Assembly (NCBI GenBank): GCA_036346205.1
Contig: JARFJB010000821.1
Span: 2,808,722-2,872,721, forward strand
DNA: 64,000 bases
Reading direction: 5' to 3'
Source: Vesta saturnalis
Taxonomy: Eukaryota > Arthropoda > Insecta > Coleoptera > Lampyridae
Numbering within the stretch: position 1 is the stretch's first letter; each line of letters starts with the position of its first letter. A program made the translations under genes and the position numbers. Below, piece by piece: positions 23,591 to 36,069 of this stretch. Under the pieces are notes generated by a model. It saw only the letters and a list, made by a program, of their open reading frames with translations, was not told the DNA's origin and searched no databases.

Positions 23591-23639
23591 ATAGACTAAC
23601 GTACATTTTCTATAATAGAAGTTGATAATGCACACATCT

Positions 23640-23760
23640 CTCTTGCTCTATCTTGTTTCTCTCTGTCCCTCTCTCTCTCTCTCTCTTTCGGCTCTTTCTC
23701 ACACACACACACACAGACACGCACGCACACACACACACACACACACACACAAACAAGTCA
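23640..23760. repeat. CT then CA microsatellites
   Basis: A CT-rich run (about 23665-23700) passes into CA repeats (about 23700-23755) with a few interruptions. Confidence 0.9.
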
Positions 23761-24364
23761 ATTAATTAATTAATCAATCAATCTCAAACAAATCATGCTC
23801 GATCAAATCAACCAGATCAATCTCAATCAATCAACCGAAATTATGTCTTACAGTTTGCGGAAACCAGATTACAGTTCAAAACTGAATACATTAAAGTCCA
23901 ATTAAATATGACGGGAAATAATAAATAATTTCTACCCTAATGCAATGATGCTTTATGTATAGGCAGATTCTTTCTAAACAGGCACCACCCATACAGTCGG
24001 AAAATTATATCTGATTTATTTGCATGTTCAATTACATACACACAAAATTGTTTCATAGAAAAATGTTCGTTAACTGTTATAAAAACTCCATTAAAAAGAC
24101 TGGAAAGGAATAATTATTTATAGATAACATAGAGTTAAATTAAATTAACATGTTTTTAAGAATATCAAGCCGATATAATGGAAATAAAAGGCAAACGGTT
24201 TTAATGGTTTTATTATTATACGCGAATTAACAATAACTACAAGTTTAAAATCCACGAATACGTACCAACTATTTGTAGAGCTGATCTTATGACGTCATCC
24301 TATAAGAGTAATAATACATTTTAAAAATCTTCATCGAAATTTTGTTAGCAATATCAAGTAAAAC

Positions 24365-24365
<1 letters not shown>

Positions 24366-24408
<43 letters not shown>
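24366..24408. repeat. TA microsatellite
   Basis: About 21 uninterrupted TA dinucleotides. Confidence 0.95.
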
Positions 24409-24411
<3 letters not shown>

Positions 24412-24769
24412 TAATACGTTTACCTTTAGAAGCGTTTTTCCTTCAGTTGTTCTAATAATGATAACCATATGTTGAACTGAAATATTCCACATGTACTCTC
24501 ACTAAACACGCTTTGTGAATGGTTGGATATAAACTGGCTATTACATTCCGATCATTATCCAATTTAGAAAGTAATACATAAAACCTGATTACTGCTACTC
24601 GTATTTAGCAATTATGTTGTACTTATTATTTCAAAAATTTTGCTAACACACACATATGTACTTTAGGTTATATGGATTTTTACCAGTTCAGATTAATAGC
24701 AATGTTAACTAAACGATTTAAAAATTCTAATCCGAAATAAGAGTGACGTAATCTAATTTATTTGAAATT

Positions 24770-25160
24770 TCATAGAGAGCATCACCATCATCGAGATTTT
24801 GAGATACATTCACCTCATCGTCTTCACCTTGAACGATTATATTGTAACAACCTATAAAGCAGCTAATAACCCCTAACAGTTTTATCAGACACTATTATTA
24901 CATGGACATGAGGTTATCCCTAAATTAACTGGTTTCAGCACGGCTCTGGAAATGCTGCAAACTCTTCAAATCTTTCAGTTCGTTCGCAGAAGCTGTACCG
25001 TATTCATTTCCTTCAATTTTACCTGCATTCTGTTTCGAGACTGTAGTACGTTTTCTAATACATAAACAGAATCTTCAATATTGTGATGCGTGTAGCAGCA
25101 AAACACGTTAGCTAGCTAGTTTCACCTCTATATTATTTTACATGCAATCCTGACCTTATC
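24770..25160 (-). pseudogene. unrecognised gene fragment, family copy 2
   Basis: Minus-strand broken frames give IEDSVYVLENVLQSRN (about 25075-25030) and GCYNIIVQGEDDEVNVSQN with LDDGDALYEISNKLDY (about 24850-24740). The first matches the IEDAVLCIRKPATNQ segment of the 15.6-16.1 kb copy, and the second matches both that copy (VLYEDPDRLNY) and the 25.9-kb frame (YNITVQGNDG). It is interrupted by stops. Confidence 0.45.
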
Positions 25161-25289
25161 ATAAATACATCTGTCAAAAAGCTAATTAAACATAACTCCA
25201 CGGACTGGGCATAGCAAGTAGCGTTTCTAATTATGGCTTTTAGTCAACACAATATTGCCTACTACTACATTCAATCGACTATCACTGCT

Positions 25290-25341
25290 TTAGCACGAGG
25301 AGCAAACGAAAACACGCACGCACGCAAGCACGCAAGCATGG

Positions 25342-25421
<80 letters not shown>

Positions 25422-25750
25422 ACACATACACACACATACACACACACACACACGCGCGCGCGCGCGCGCGCGCAAAAACATACAAAACAACGAAAACACA
25501 CCAACACAAAAAACACGCAAACACGCTAACGCGAAAACACGTAAAACGAAAACACGCAAATACGAAAACACACAAACGAAAACACGCTAACACAAAAACA
25601 TGCAAACACAAAAACACACAAACGAAAAAAACGCTATCACGAACACACGCTAACACGAAAATACGCAAACGCGACGACATACAAATGCGAAAACACGTAA
25701 AACGTAAACACGCCAGCGAAAAACACGTTAACGCGAAAACTCATAAAGCT
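25290..25750. repeat. AC microsatellite grading into an AAAACACGC minisatellite
   Basis: ACGC-rich units (25308-25342) lead into ~55 AC dinucleotides (25343-25452), a CG run (25453-25473) and then ~25 irregular copies of CGAAAACACGC/CAAACACGC to about 25745. Long Cys-Val or Thr-His frames across it are artefacts. Confidence 0.9.
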
Positions 25751-25869
25751 ACAAACATAAATCAAGAGGGGGAGCATCGTTAGAAAAAACAAGTTTATTG
25801 ACAAAATTGAAGGAAAGCTTAGCGTTTGAAAATGTATTATTATTATTATAAACAATAATACTTCATTTT

Positions 25870-26193
25870 TTATTTAATAACAACCTTTATCGGTCTTCTT
25901 CTTCTTCTTCTTCTTCTTGAACCGTGATCGTCGCTATCATCATCATGGTTTTGAGATTCGTCCTTCTCCTCTATCTCATCGCTCTTTTGTGAATCATCAT
26001 CATCACCTTGGATGTAAGATACATTCAGGTCATCCACTTCATCGTTTCCATCATTACCTTGAACGGTTATGTTGTAATAGTTTATTAACAAGTCAGTAAA
26101 ATCTCTAATGTCCGCTGATGTTGGCTCATAAGCAGGAGAATACATCATAATAATGCTCACTCGATGACATTTACACTTTAAAGAGCGAAGCAC
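25870..26193 (-). CDS. small acidic open frame, family copy 3
   Basis: An intact 107-codon frame reads MLRSLKCKCHRVSIIMMYSP, then FTDLLINYYNITVQGNDG, an acidic stretch (VDDLNVSYIQGDDDDSQKSD and further Asp/Glu), and a run of eight Arg encoded by a CTT repeat. The N-terminal part parallels 15750-15850 (HRMSIIM) and the middle parallels 24.8 kb. The acidic and Arg runs may be microsatellite expansions. Length and ending are uncertain; it may be only the last open piece of a larger element gene. Function unknown. Confidence 0.35.
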   Translation of the reverse strand: MLRSLKCKCHRVSIIMMYSPAYEPTSADIRDFTDLLINYYNITVQGNDGNDEVDDLNVSYIQGDDDDSQKSDEIEEKDESQNHDDDSDDHGSRRRRRRRRPIKVVIK

Positions 26194-26324
26194 ACGAGAA
26201 ATGAGAATGCTGCTAGCCTAGAGTCTAGGGTCTACTTCTGTACCAAGTTTCACATCAATTGGGCTTACAATAAAAAAGTTATAAGCTTTCAAACTGACCT
26301 ATCTTGCTTTTTGAAACCGATAGT

Positions 26325-26708
26325 AATTTACTGCAGCGTGTTTAGTAAACACCCTGTGTTCTTTATATGATTTTTTTATAATTATTTCTTTAAACCGCTT
26401 TTTTTGGCAGTTTTGGTCGTTTACAATAAAATATCGTTAATTAGCCAATTCATGGTTCATAGCACTTGGTATTGGAAATTACACCTATATTGTATTTGAA
26501 GAATTGCGAAATTATGTAAATTAAACGGAAGCTGAAATTACTATCATAATTTAATTACAATGATATCCTTAATTAAAGTGTGCAGTATAATATTATTGTA
26601 TTAAAAATGCCTGGTTAATTTTTTTAATGTTAAAGTTAAATTAGGTGTATAGTAACGAACTCTGGAGAACTGAACACTAACCAATGCTTGTTCTGTTCTA
26701 AAATTGAA
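26325..26708 (+). repeat. ~330-base direct repeat, right copy
   Basis: Partner of 20672-21003 in the same orientation. It begins directly at the outer edge of the right inverted repeat of the 21308-26325 element. Confidence 0.8.
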
Positions 26709-28511
26709 TTAGGCGGCGCGCTGCAAGAATATACTAACATTTTATTGTATTAAACTGAAAATCACTTTTTTACACGTGCTTTAGTTTAAATTAATTAAGA
26801 CTAGTTATTAAAGAAATTTGGCAATTTCTGGTATCAAAAAGGGCAGTTGACCACATACATCTAGAGCATTGCAAACGTTGCTCAATGTGAAACCCACAAT
26901 TATTTTTTCTTGAAATACCTAGTTATACTTTAAATTAATGTTTTATGTAAACCAATATAAAATTAAGAAAGTCATGCGTCTAATTTATTTTAATAATAGC
27001 CAAATGATGACCCAAAATTATTTAATTTTCCACTTGATCTATTTGTGTATTCTTAATAAATAAATAAAACATTTCAAATTAATCATTCATATGTTATAAA
27101 ATTGATGCAATTTTCTACATTTCTACTCCACTTCCTTTTAATGTCTGTTATTTATATCTAGACCACGTTTTTTACACTATCAATTGATTCAATGTACCAT
27201 AATAGTTTTTAATTAAACAGTAAAAGTTTAATATTAACAACCTTGCAAGTTATGGATGGCATGAAGAATGTGATTCAACGTCCTTCTATCATCACACCTT
27301 TAATTCTCACGTGAATACAAAATGTTTAGAAAAAAATAGGCGCGTTCTGTTAATAACATATAAGAGGCAATCCTACTTTTTATGTTTATCTCAATTTGTT
27401 GAAAAATACTGGCAGGTAATTGTTATATAATTCGGTAGTATCAATTTTCCAAATTATAAAGGGCGAGTGAAGGATTAGGTTTATTAAAAATTAGAAAATA
27501 GTGAAAGTTAAATTTTGTAATAGAAGTTCATTTAAACTAAAAGCGCGAACTGAATACAAAATTGTTACGAAATTAAAGGATAAAAAAGATATTCAACGTA
27601 ACTGGTATAACAATTGGTTTTCTATAATTCAACTGTTGACTTTCTATTAAATAAAATAGTATAAACTTTCTTATGGTCAATGAGTTAAACATAATTTGGT
27701 GTTTTCTCAAATGAAAATCAATTAAATAACTATCGAATAATGAATCTCATACGCATTGGATTGTAATTAAACATGAATACGCTTATTAAAGGAACTAGTG
27801 TTAGGAAATTATGATCCTTCAATTACTTAATTAATCACTTAAAAAAGAACAATATAAATGTAATTTGATGTGAAGTAGATTAATACGTGTTTCCCCTATA
27901 GGGCAAAACATATAAAAGAAAACAAAGAAAGTGAAGAATTTCGTTCCGTATTCAAAGAAGTGATAGTATATTGACTTTCACTATTAAATTTACTAGTAAT
28001 AAATACATGATGAACATAAGCATTTGACTCAATTATTTAAATTTACTTTCTTATGTTTTATAGTTAACATTTGCTTCTTGAAATTAATTGTAGGTAATTC
28101 GTGGATTGATTTCTTAATCGGAAATCGGTATAATTTAGGGATGCTTATATAGCTTGGTAACATGATTATAAGGTCTTGTTGCTTAGTAAACAATAATAGC
28201 TAGTTTAGGCACTTCTCATGATTCCTAGTCCATTTATATTACATAAAACTACATTATTGATATTTATTCAATGTTACGGGCGAAAATGACAGTAGATCGG
28301 AAGTAACAGATAAGAAGGGGTCGGCAGCTCAGTGGAATAAAGGAAATGGGCGTGTTACTAACTTTACGATTAGGATAGCTCGTAATATGTAAGACGCAAT
28401 AAGGATAAGTAATGAATCATATGGGCTCCAGAATGTTTATAAATGTCAATATAGTGGTCGTAATACCTAAATGCGAATAGTTCACAGCTAAGTTCCAAAC
28501 AAACAAAAAAC
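26709..28511. other. A+T-rich DNA, nothing recognised
   Basis: No frame over 60 codons, repeat pair or RNA structure was seen in these 1.8 kb. Confidence 0.55.
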
Positions 28512-29224
28512 TTGCTTACTTTTTGTCACAAACCAGGTAAATCAGTGAATCGAATCCTCCACTCATTCAACATCAAGGCAAAAGAATACAACATGCAAAT
28601 CTCTACAGAAAAGACAAAGTGCATGGCTATAAGTAAGGAACCACGTAGACGTAAGCTGGAAGTAGAAAGGGAAATCATAGAACAGGTAATGAAATATAAC
28701 TACCTGGGAACGGAAATTACCAGCGAATGAAACTTGAACACAGAAGCGACAACACAAGCGATAAAAGCAACAAAAGTGAGCAGCTGTTTAAGAGAAACCA
28801 TATGGAGAAACAAATACATGAACGTCGATAGCAAAATGAAAATATATAAGACAACGGCGCGACCGGTATTAACTTATGCATCATGGACAAGAGCCGACAC
28901 CAAAAATACAAAACAGAAAAAATAAACAATAAAAGGCATAACACTAAGAGATAGGCAAAGAAATAGCCCATACGAGAACAATGTGACATACAAGAAGTTA
29001 ATAAATGGATAAAACTCAGAAAAAAAAAGTGGAACGACCATGTAGATAGGATGAGTCCAAATCAATTACTGAATATAGTGAAGAACAATAAGCCGTATAG
29101 CAAGAGACCAGTTGGAAGACAAAAGAAAAGATGGAAAGACAACATACAGTCAACAACAACAGAAACAGAATAAGGGACAGACAAACAGGAAATATCCCGA
29201 AGAAGAAGAAGAAGAAGAAGAAGA
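28512..29224 (+). pseudogene. RTE-type LINE, 3' end of the reverse transcriptase ORF
   Basis: This gives FNIKAKEYNMQISTEKTKCM, AISKEPRRRKLEVEREIIEQ, MKYNYLGTEITSE, then TIWRNKYMNVDSKMKIYKTT and ARPVLTYA, and (frame-shifted) a Trp-Asn-Asp-His and GRQKKRWKD-like end. This is the common C-terminal half of insect RTE-clade RTs, after the catalytic Asp-Asp. The element ends in a GAA repeat (about 29202-29224), as RTE elements end in short tandem repeats rather than poly(A). A stop at 28728 and further frameshifts kill it, and most of the 5' part is missing. Confidence 0.75.
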
Positions 29225-29635
29225 ATCCTCGGTCCGATCTTTTCTATAGAACTTCAAAATATCTGCACGTAATCGCAATAAAATGACGTACTAATTGACA
29301 AGCTGATCGATCAACGATCTTATTTATTCTGTATTTACGTTACGTTAAATCTCCAACGTTTATCTATTAAAATGAAATTATTCCAAAAAAACTCAAAATA
29401 GCAAATATTCTAATGCAATTGTTACATTAAAGCTTTCATTACGAATATAAAAAATAAATGAACGTTGTTGCTGTAAAGTTGCATAAGTCACATTCCCATA
29501 AAATAAATAAACCACTTGGTAACTTGAACGTAAACAAAATATCTAATCTTTTAAATTTGGTATTACATAAATAATAATACGCGATAACAAAGGAATAAGG
29601 TACCATACTTTTAAATATATCTTTCTTGCGTGAAA
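29225..29635. other. no gene recognised
   Basis: A+T-rich sequence between the RTE tail and the dispersed repeat. Confidence 0.5.
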
Positions 29636-29930
29636 TCTATTAGTTAAATAGGGTAGACTCTTGCAAGGTTCAAATTCCCAAAATCATGTACTTTAGTACT
29701 TTAATTTAAATAACACCAAAAAGGAATACTAATAACGTCGAACACTGCGATTCGACAAATTTCCTAATACATAAATTTGTACACAATAAGCAGAATAAGA
29801 TAAAAATAACGCATAACATGAAATGATGCATACATGGTTGAATACACTTTTATAAAATTAATATAACCGTCTGAAGGGCTTTTATGCAAAACTAAACTCA
29901 AGAAAGCGTATTCATCCGCCTGACAAATAC
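29636..29930. repeat. dispersed repeat, copy 2 (partner at 2806-3097)
   Basis: Same orientation as copy 1; ends with TTCATCCGCCTGACAAATAC. The two copies then diverge, and similarity returns around 31330, so a ~1.3-kb insertion here or deletion there is implied. Confidence 0.65.
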
Positions 29931-31985
29931 CATTAAAAAACAAAGAAATGTATGAAATTAATTACCTTACATTTACAACAATTGACCACTCTGAGTTTTC
30001 CCCTTTACTTTGTACGGCGGTATAGGCATTCCTTGTATAGTGGACCCTCTAGGTAGTGGATCGATGGAAGCCAACCCTTCTGGATCTCCCGCCTGACGTC
30101 GCTTCCCATATAGCAACTCTACAGTCTCAACTTTCAACAGACTGTGTTTTTTTAATTATATTAACACAAATTTAGTGACGACAATATTTAAGGCAAAACC
30201 AGGTGATTAAATAACTGTGTCAACTGGTTTAATATATCTAAAGATTAATTTATTTACAAGACGTTCTTAGTTCTTTACATACATAAATTTTATTAAAGCG
30301 AGAATTTCTATTTACGGCAATTTCTTTCATTTGTCGCTATTTTGTCCCAAGGAAATATCACTAACTACAAACACTAATTCCTCTTCGATGGACTCGTATA
30401 AATGTTACTTCTGACAACACAATAATGTTTCTGGGGTGGCTGAATATTCTTCAAAATTCCCAAAAGGGTGAACGAGAAAACTTCCCCTACGGTAACTTCA
30501 ATTAACCCCGGTGGAACGTAAGTAAGCTCAATCCACACTCAAATCACAACGCGCGCCCCAACGTATTTCTTCTACAGCTTGACTACGACTTCCTTACGAA
30601 TTTAACAGATTTCGCCATCAAACATTTCACGTCAAACTACCAATTATAAGAAACTAATCCTTCAAATCGTAAGCGCAGTAAAAACGAAATGAATTTCTGG
30701 AACCGAGTTGAAAAAATTGTCACTAGCATTAAAGGTACTTCGAAAAAATAATGTAACAAGATCTGTTTTCGTCGCCTCTGAACTTTGGAAAATCGACCCT
30801 AAACCAACGTATTATAGAAACCACATCCTTTGTCTTCTCAAAAATAAAAGACTTCCCGACATACCGTCGCCAATGCTTTAAACCTGCAAGCTACGCTTTC
30901 GTACAGTAATTTTAATTAAAAAGAAACAATTTTCAATGACGTAATTTCAATTCCAACTGAACTAAAATTAACGATTACTTAAAAATAGGATTATCCATTA
31001 TTTACTAGAAAATATTAAACTCCCATTTCAAATTCCTTTTACTATTTACAATCGTTAACGCGTGGAACCTAATCGTAATTTAAAAACTTCAATCTATTTA
31101 CAAACAACTAAACTGAAAAGTGTATACACCATTCACAAAATGGGGTACTAAATCCTACACCAATTCGTAACCAATTCAAACATCGCAAAACAAAGTAATA
31201 ATTAGTAACTAAATTAGTGCTTCCAAAATTTATACTCGAATATCTCCAAATTTTCAAAGATCTGAAACGACAAAGCACAGAATTACCTCCTGCAATTCCT
31301 ACATATACCATTTTAAATGTCCTAAACTTCGAGAAAAAAGAATCTACGGTAAATTTAATCACACATGATATCAATATAATACGAAATAATCATAAGATGG
31401 TGTCAAATTAATCTGTCAATGAATAATAGAAAATCCTGTCTATAATGTCATGATCTCCATTACGTGAAAAAACGCTGTTCTCAATCTGACAAACCATAGG
31501 TACGATCATGTACGTAAATTCATTCATTTGTAAAATTAATTAATAAATTGACATCAAAAGTAATCGTGCTACGTTGCCTACTTAAGTAACGCATATGGTA
31601 ATCAAGTTACGAATTAGTTGACAAAATGCCAAAAGTCATCCCAAAGAGCACAACGTTGCAAATTTGAAGGTGTCATAAATACCTTAAAAATAGTGCAACA
31701 GAGAACTTATCGCAATTGTGTCAGATATATTTCAAGTATGTAAAAACCTAAATCACTTTGTCGTGCGCGTATTAAGTGTGTGTATTTGGTTTCACAGCGA
31801 ACTATTTAAGACATCATAACTGCAAGATCTCCACATTTAAAGTCGGTATATAGTGGTAAACGCAGTGCTTTGGGGTTTCACCTTTCGGAATGACCTACAA
31901 CGACTAATTTGGCAATTTAATTCGAAAAATGAATATTTTACTATGTATAATTGTGTCATTACGTTAAAACAGATTTTGATTTTGA
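29931..31985. other. no gene recognised
   Basis: The stretch around 30020-30130 is less A+T-rich (GTGGACCCTCTAGGTAGTGG) and on the minus strand looks like the end of an LTR or an untranslated leader, but no pair or coding region supports this. Open frames near 31100-31410 lack any domain. Confidence 0.4.
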
Positions 31986-31989
31986 TGGG

Positions 31990-32640
31990 GGTCGACCCAA
32001 TTATTTAGAATGTTGAAACCAATGGGTTAAAAACACAAACATGTCAATAAACAGAAAATTTTATGTGAAATGAAACACCTCATGGTAGCCAAAATTAAGT
32101 TTTTGAGAAAATGTCGGCAGTTGCAAAGTTCGGGCCAAGATGTCAGATTTGTGTCTAAACGAAACATGAATTTACCAAAATGATTCTAATATCCATCGTT
32201 GGGTACACTATTCACTAGTCAAAAGCAATCCTTCAAAAATTAAAAGTGAAGGTGTCATTTACAGGTGGGGTGTAATTTAGAGTTTTTGGAAAACTGCGAC
32301 TATTTACTCGATTTGGCGAACGATGATCGGGATTGTTATAAAACTACGAATGGAGCCCAGTTTCAAAATTGGGCGATTAAACAGCTGATTCCGACGCTGT
32401 CCAAACTACCCGGTGGTGGTTATGGATAACGCACTGTACCATTCGGTGCAGTTAGACAAACCACCCTCATTTTCTTTTAAGAAAGATCAGCTGCAGGAGA
32501 GGTTGGTTATCCACGGAGTCAAAATTGAGGGCAAAATTACAGAAAAGCAGCTTTGGAACAAGATTCAACCTTTTAGGTCCAGAAGGAAAAATTATGTAGT
32601 TGATATTTTCATTAACCCTAGCAAGCCGAAATTCTAACGC
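31990..32640 (+). pseudogene. IS630/Tc1-like transposase relic (DDE)
   Basis: Broken frames give KIKFLRKCRQLQSSGQDVRF (about 32090), then a diverged block where the Asp-Glu-Thr-Trp motif should be, then YLLDLANDDRDCYKTTNGAQ, FQNWAIKQLIPTLSKLP and VVMDNALYHSVQLDKPPSF (32413 onward). The MDNA-YHS motif holds the second catalytic Asp. This order matches an insect-wide IS630/Tc1-related transposase group. The third catalytic residue and the Pro-Pro-Tyr-His block are missing. The last frame ends at 32637, just before a piggyBac relic in the opposite orientation. Confidence 0.65.
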
Positions 32641-32829
32641 AACCGTGGACGTGTGGTCCGTTAGGCCCCTATGCATTATTGACAAATTTATTGATTAGTT
32701 GATCACGTACTGAGTGGACATGGTTTTTTTACAATGAGACAAATATATGGAGAAGATCTATTTTGTAAATAACATACGCATTAATGATTTTTACAGCTAT
32801 TAACCTTTTTCTTGTACACTTATGTTTTT

Positions 32830-34260
32830 ATTGTTTACGCACGCTGCAGATTATTTTCGAGTGTTCATAACCCACTCTGTGTCGCGTGTAATGCAGGTAT
32901 GGTTCAGCTTTCTGTCTATACTTTTCGAACATATAGAACAGCGTCTTTTTATAGGAACAGCGCTTTTCTTCTTTCTAACTGGTGGTTCATCTGAACCTAT
33001 CCATGCAGTGATGTGCCACCTTCTCTAAACCCATCAAGCTTTCTGTCATAGATGTTAGAAATAATGTTCCCCTTTCATGTTTTCCTTACAAAATTGTCCA
33101 AATCACAGCAATCCCTGCACCATCCAACAAATTCATAAAATTCGCAAATGACCAGCGATTCATTTTCCTTTTGGACATATACCCTCACACCATTTGATCT
33201 ATCGCGTCAACTCTACCCTTGGTGCTGTGGTAACATATGATTATTTCACGTTCCTTATGATATTCCGCACTACATTCTACGTTGTGTTGTATTGTTGATA
33301 AAACTACACTTTTATTTCTTTTTGGAACATACGAAACCATGCTTTCCTTTTTAGTGAAATCAAATAGTGACGTTTTTTCCTCACGATTCTTTCTGGGTAA
33401 GAATTCAAGAGGCTCAAACGTTTTGTTCTTTTTTACAGTTCCCACTACTGTTCACAAATTGCTTAGCAATTTTAGAGCCAAATCTAGCTAGTAAAGTAGT
33501 TACAGGTCACATTTGGATCGGTATTATAATACGGTTGCGCTAATTGTTCAACCACTAAACTGACGAGTCCCTTCCTATCTGGTGTAAGGAATCGCCCAAC
33601 GGATGTATGTCTCCGAATCGCAGGGCCACCATATCTCATCCCCTATTTATCAGGTTTCGGGCGCATATGCTGTCTAAAAAGACACCTTCCTTGATACGCG
33701 ACCAGCTGTTTATCTATCGTGATGTTAGTTCCTGGTAGATAATACTTACTAGAATTTGTATTGATACCATCCCATATCTCGCAGATTTACGTCTCTTAGA
33801 TCTAGTATCACTGTCATCGAATCTTATAAATCTGAGTTAATCAGTGAATTGCTTCAGGCCTATGGTTGCCCAAACCGTAACTGGTGTCATTATAGCTCAA
33901 ATGATCAGCAGTAAACAGTAATTCAAAAAGAAGTTCCATTTTCTAGAGGTTAGTTCTCGATCAGCTCCCTTGTTGGTATAAGTTGCTATACGTTCAACAA
34001 TTTTGTTGCCTGCAAAAAGAAAAAATGCACCCTCAGGTTCTTTAATGATTTTGCCAGGTCCCAAAACCGCTTTGTGGAGCTTTCCTTTTAGTCTTGAAAC
34101 AAATATCTGTTTGACCTCCTTGAATTACAGGACCAGTATCTTCATCTACAGACAATGATCATCATTATCTTCGCTTGCTACTGATTAATGGTCATCCAAT
34201 TCGAAGTCCTCATCGGAGTCTGGAATATCGTGATCATCTTGTAACCCATTTTCTTCTCTA
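32830..34260 (-). pseudogene. piggyBac transposase relic
   Basis: On the minus strand the best block (33445-33185) reads MGTVKKNKTFEPLEFLPRKN, then SLFDFTKKESMVSYVPKRNK, a Ser-Val-Val-Leu run and CYHSTKGRVDAIDQMV. This is the piggyBac DDE core, with the last catalytic Asp in the Val-Asp-Asp/Ala-Ile-Asp context. Nearer 33000-32850 lies a Cys-rich end (RRCSICSKSIDRKLNHTC), which matches the C-terminal zinc-binding region. Upstream, 34250-34000 gives an acidic start and GKIIKEPEGAFFLFAGNKIV. Many frameshifts; TTAA-flanked termini were not identified. Confidence 0.75.
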
Positions 34261-35119
34261 CAAAAGAAATAAACATTAAGGAAGCAACAACTGTTTTAAA
34301 TCAAAGCTTCAACATAAACACATTTGAGAAATTGAGCGTGTCTTAGTTACATGGTGTTAGTTTTTCACATTTGTCGAATTTATCCTTATCTTAACGTTAC
34401 ATTAACTTTTATACTAAGTACATTTTCCGAAATTACCTCATTTTTCTCTCATTTTAACACTAGAGGTAAAATAGTTGTCATTTCGAAAAGTCACCAGTAT
34501 ATGTCAAAATTATAAAAATGATATTTGAAACATTCGCGCTATTAATTATGGAATTCTACGAAGTAAGGTTAAAGAATATAAATTTAACTATAGTTTGATT
34601 CAAATAAAATTTCACGAACTAAGTAAGTCTTCATTGAACCAGCAGAGTATCTTTTAGTTAATATTTTTATCGTCAGATGTCTCCACATAAATTTGCATAA
34701 AATGTCAAGGAAAGTTGAAAATTATTGAATGTTTTTTATATTTTAAATTAGAAAAATTAATCATTATATCCACTTATTTTATTGATAGCCAAAAATATTT
34801 TGCTGCGACAGCGAATTGATATAATTTAGGCCATGGTTTGATTATAATTACATACTAAATCCCTCTAGATACATTACGACAACATAAATATCGATACATT
34901 TGTGATTATTTCGTTTTTGTAGAAGAAAGTATGTACAGTGTAATGTAGTTCGAAGTTCAACGAAATTACAGATGTTTAATATATTAATTTAACACATAGT
35001 TTAAATAGATTTCATATTGCTCCAAGTTAAATGAAAATCAATTTACATAAATCAGTACATGTATTTAGTCAATAATCAATATGTTATATAAAAATTAGAA
35101 TATTTATATTACATTGGAA
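34261..35119. other. A+T-rich DNA, nothing recognised
   Basis: No domain or repeat pair seen. Confidence 0.5.
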
Positions 35120-35560
35120 TTAAAACATTTCAATTAAAAACAATGATTCACTATCAATGTCACTCTCAGAAGTGGAATCGTTAACAGATATAATTAATGG
35201 TTGCACAACCTCAAAATGTTTTTCAATTTCCCACCACTCTAACATAGACACTTCGGCATGTTTAATGCATTTCTGCCAATATGTCTCATCAGTTCGTTGC
35301 AAGGATTCTATCCGTATTTATTTTACATGGTCATCGTTAAATTTGGAATTATGTCTTCCGATATTTTTGTTGTAGTGTTCTTTGCAATTTGCCCACACCA
35401 ATTCAATTGGATTAAATTGACAGTGATATGGTGGTAACCGTAATAACCTGTGTCCACACTTGTCCTTTGATAGAAAATGACATATGTCTTTCTGCTTAGA
35501 CGAATTATTTGGAATTTTTTCTAGAAGTTTGGAATAACTAGCATTGTCCATTACAATTAA
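35120..35560 (-). pseudogene. IS630/Tc1-like transposase relic, C-terminal part
   Basis: Minus-strand frames give MDNASYSKLLEKIPNNSSKQ (35551 on), HRLLRLPPYHCQFNPIELVW, ANCKEHYNKNIGRHN, and after a frameshift YWQKCIKHAEVSMLEWWEIE with the tail VVQPLIISVNDSTSESD. The MDNA-Y and PPYHCQFNPIE(L) blocks carry the second and third catalytic acids of the DDE fold. Same broad family as the relic at 31990-32640, of which it supplies the missing C-terminal half, but in opposite orientation. Confidence 0.75.
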
Positions 35561-36069
35561 AGATGGTTCTTTTAACTTTCCAATTAAATTATTTTCAAAC
35601 TATTTTATAAACAACTCCGCATACATATCTCTATGATAGTCTGCACTTTGTGACTTTGAAAAACAAACGTGTATACCACGTGATCAAAATATTTAAGTTG
35701 GTACCACTGATAGGTTGGTAAGAAACTGTATTGCTCTAGCTACTCTAGAGCATGGTTCGAGTAAAACTACGATCAGTTTCAAATCTGTATGAAGGTCATT
35801 AACTTATACATATTATAAAATATTATCTTAATTTAAATAATGACCATTTTGTATTTGATTAGACTGCATCCCTATAAAATACAACAAAATAAATAAAATA
35901 TTATTTAATGATTGTATTAAATCATTACAAAATAATGAATCTTAAGTATTTAAATGTTATAATTTCATTATAATTAAATAAAATTTAAAGTACATGTTTA
36001 TGGAATGACAATGTCTTTTACAATTTTCTTTAACTCCTTAGGTACACATTAGTTATCACACTTTGCTTT

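Larger units (their letters stand above)
21308..26325. mobile_element. composite ~5-kb inverted-repeat element
   Basis: About 90 bases at 21308-21397 (TTTCAAAAAGCAAGATAG, then TTGTAAGCCCAATTGAGGTG) are the reverse complement of 26233-26325. Inside lie LINE copy C, minisatellites, foldback-type tandem units, microsatellites and two copies of an unrecognised gene segment. Direct repeats of ~330 bases flank the whole. The internal ~2.5 kb shares units with the 13-19 kb foldback element, so the two are probably related families. Confidence 0.55.

Noticed and set aside
25233..25855. Cys-Val and Thr-His rich frames on both strands
   Set aside because: Translations of the AC and AAAACACGC repeats.
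31108..31411. Overlapping open frames on both strands
   Set aside because: No motif, no splice context, and mirror-image frames are common in this composition.
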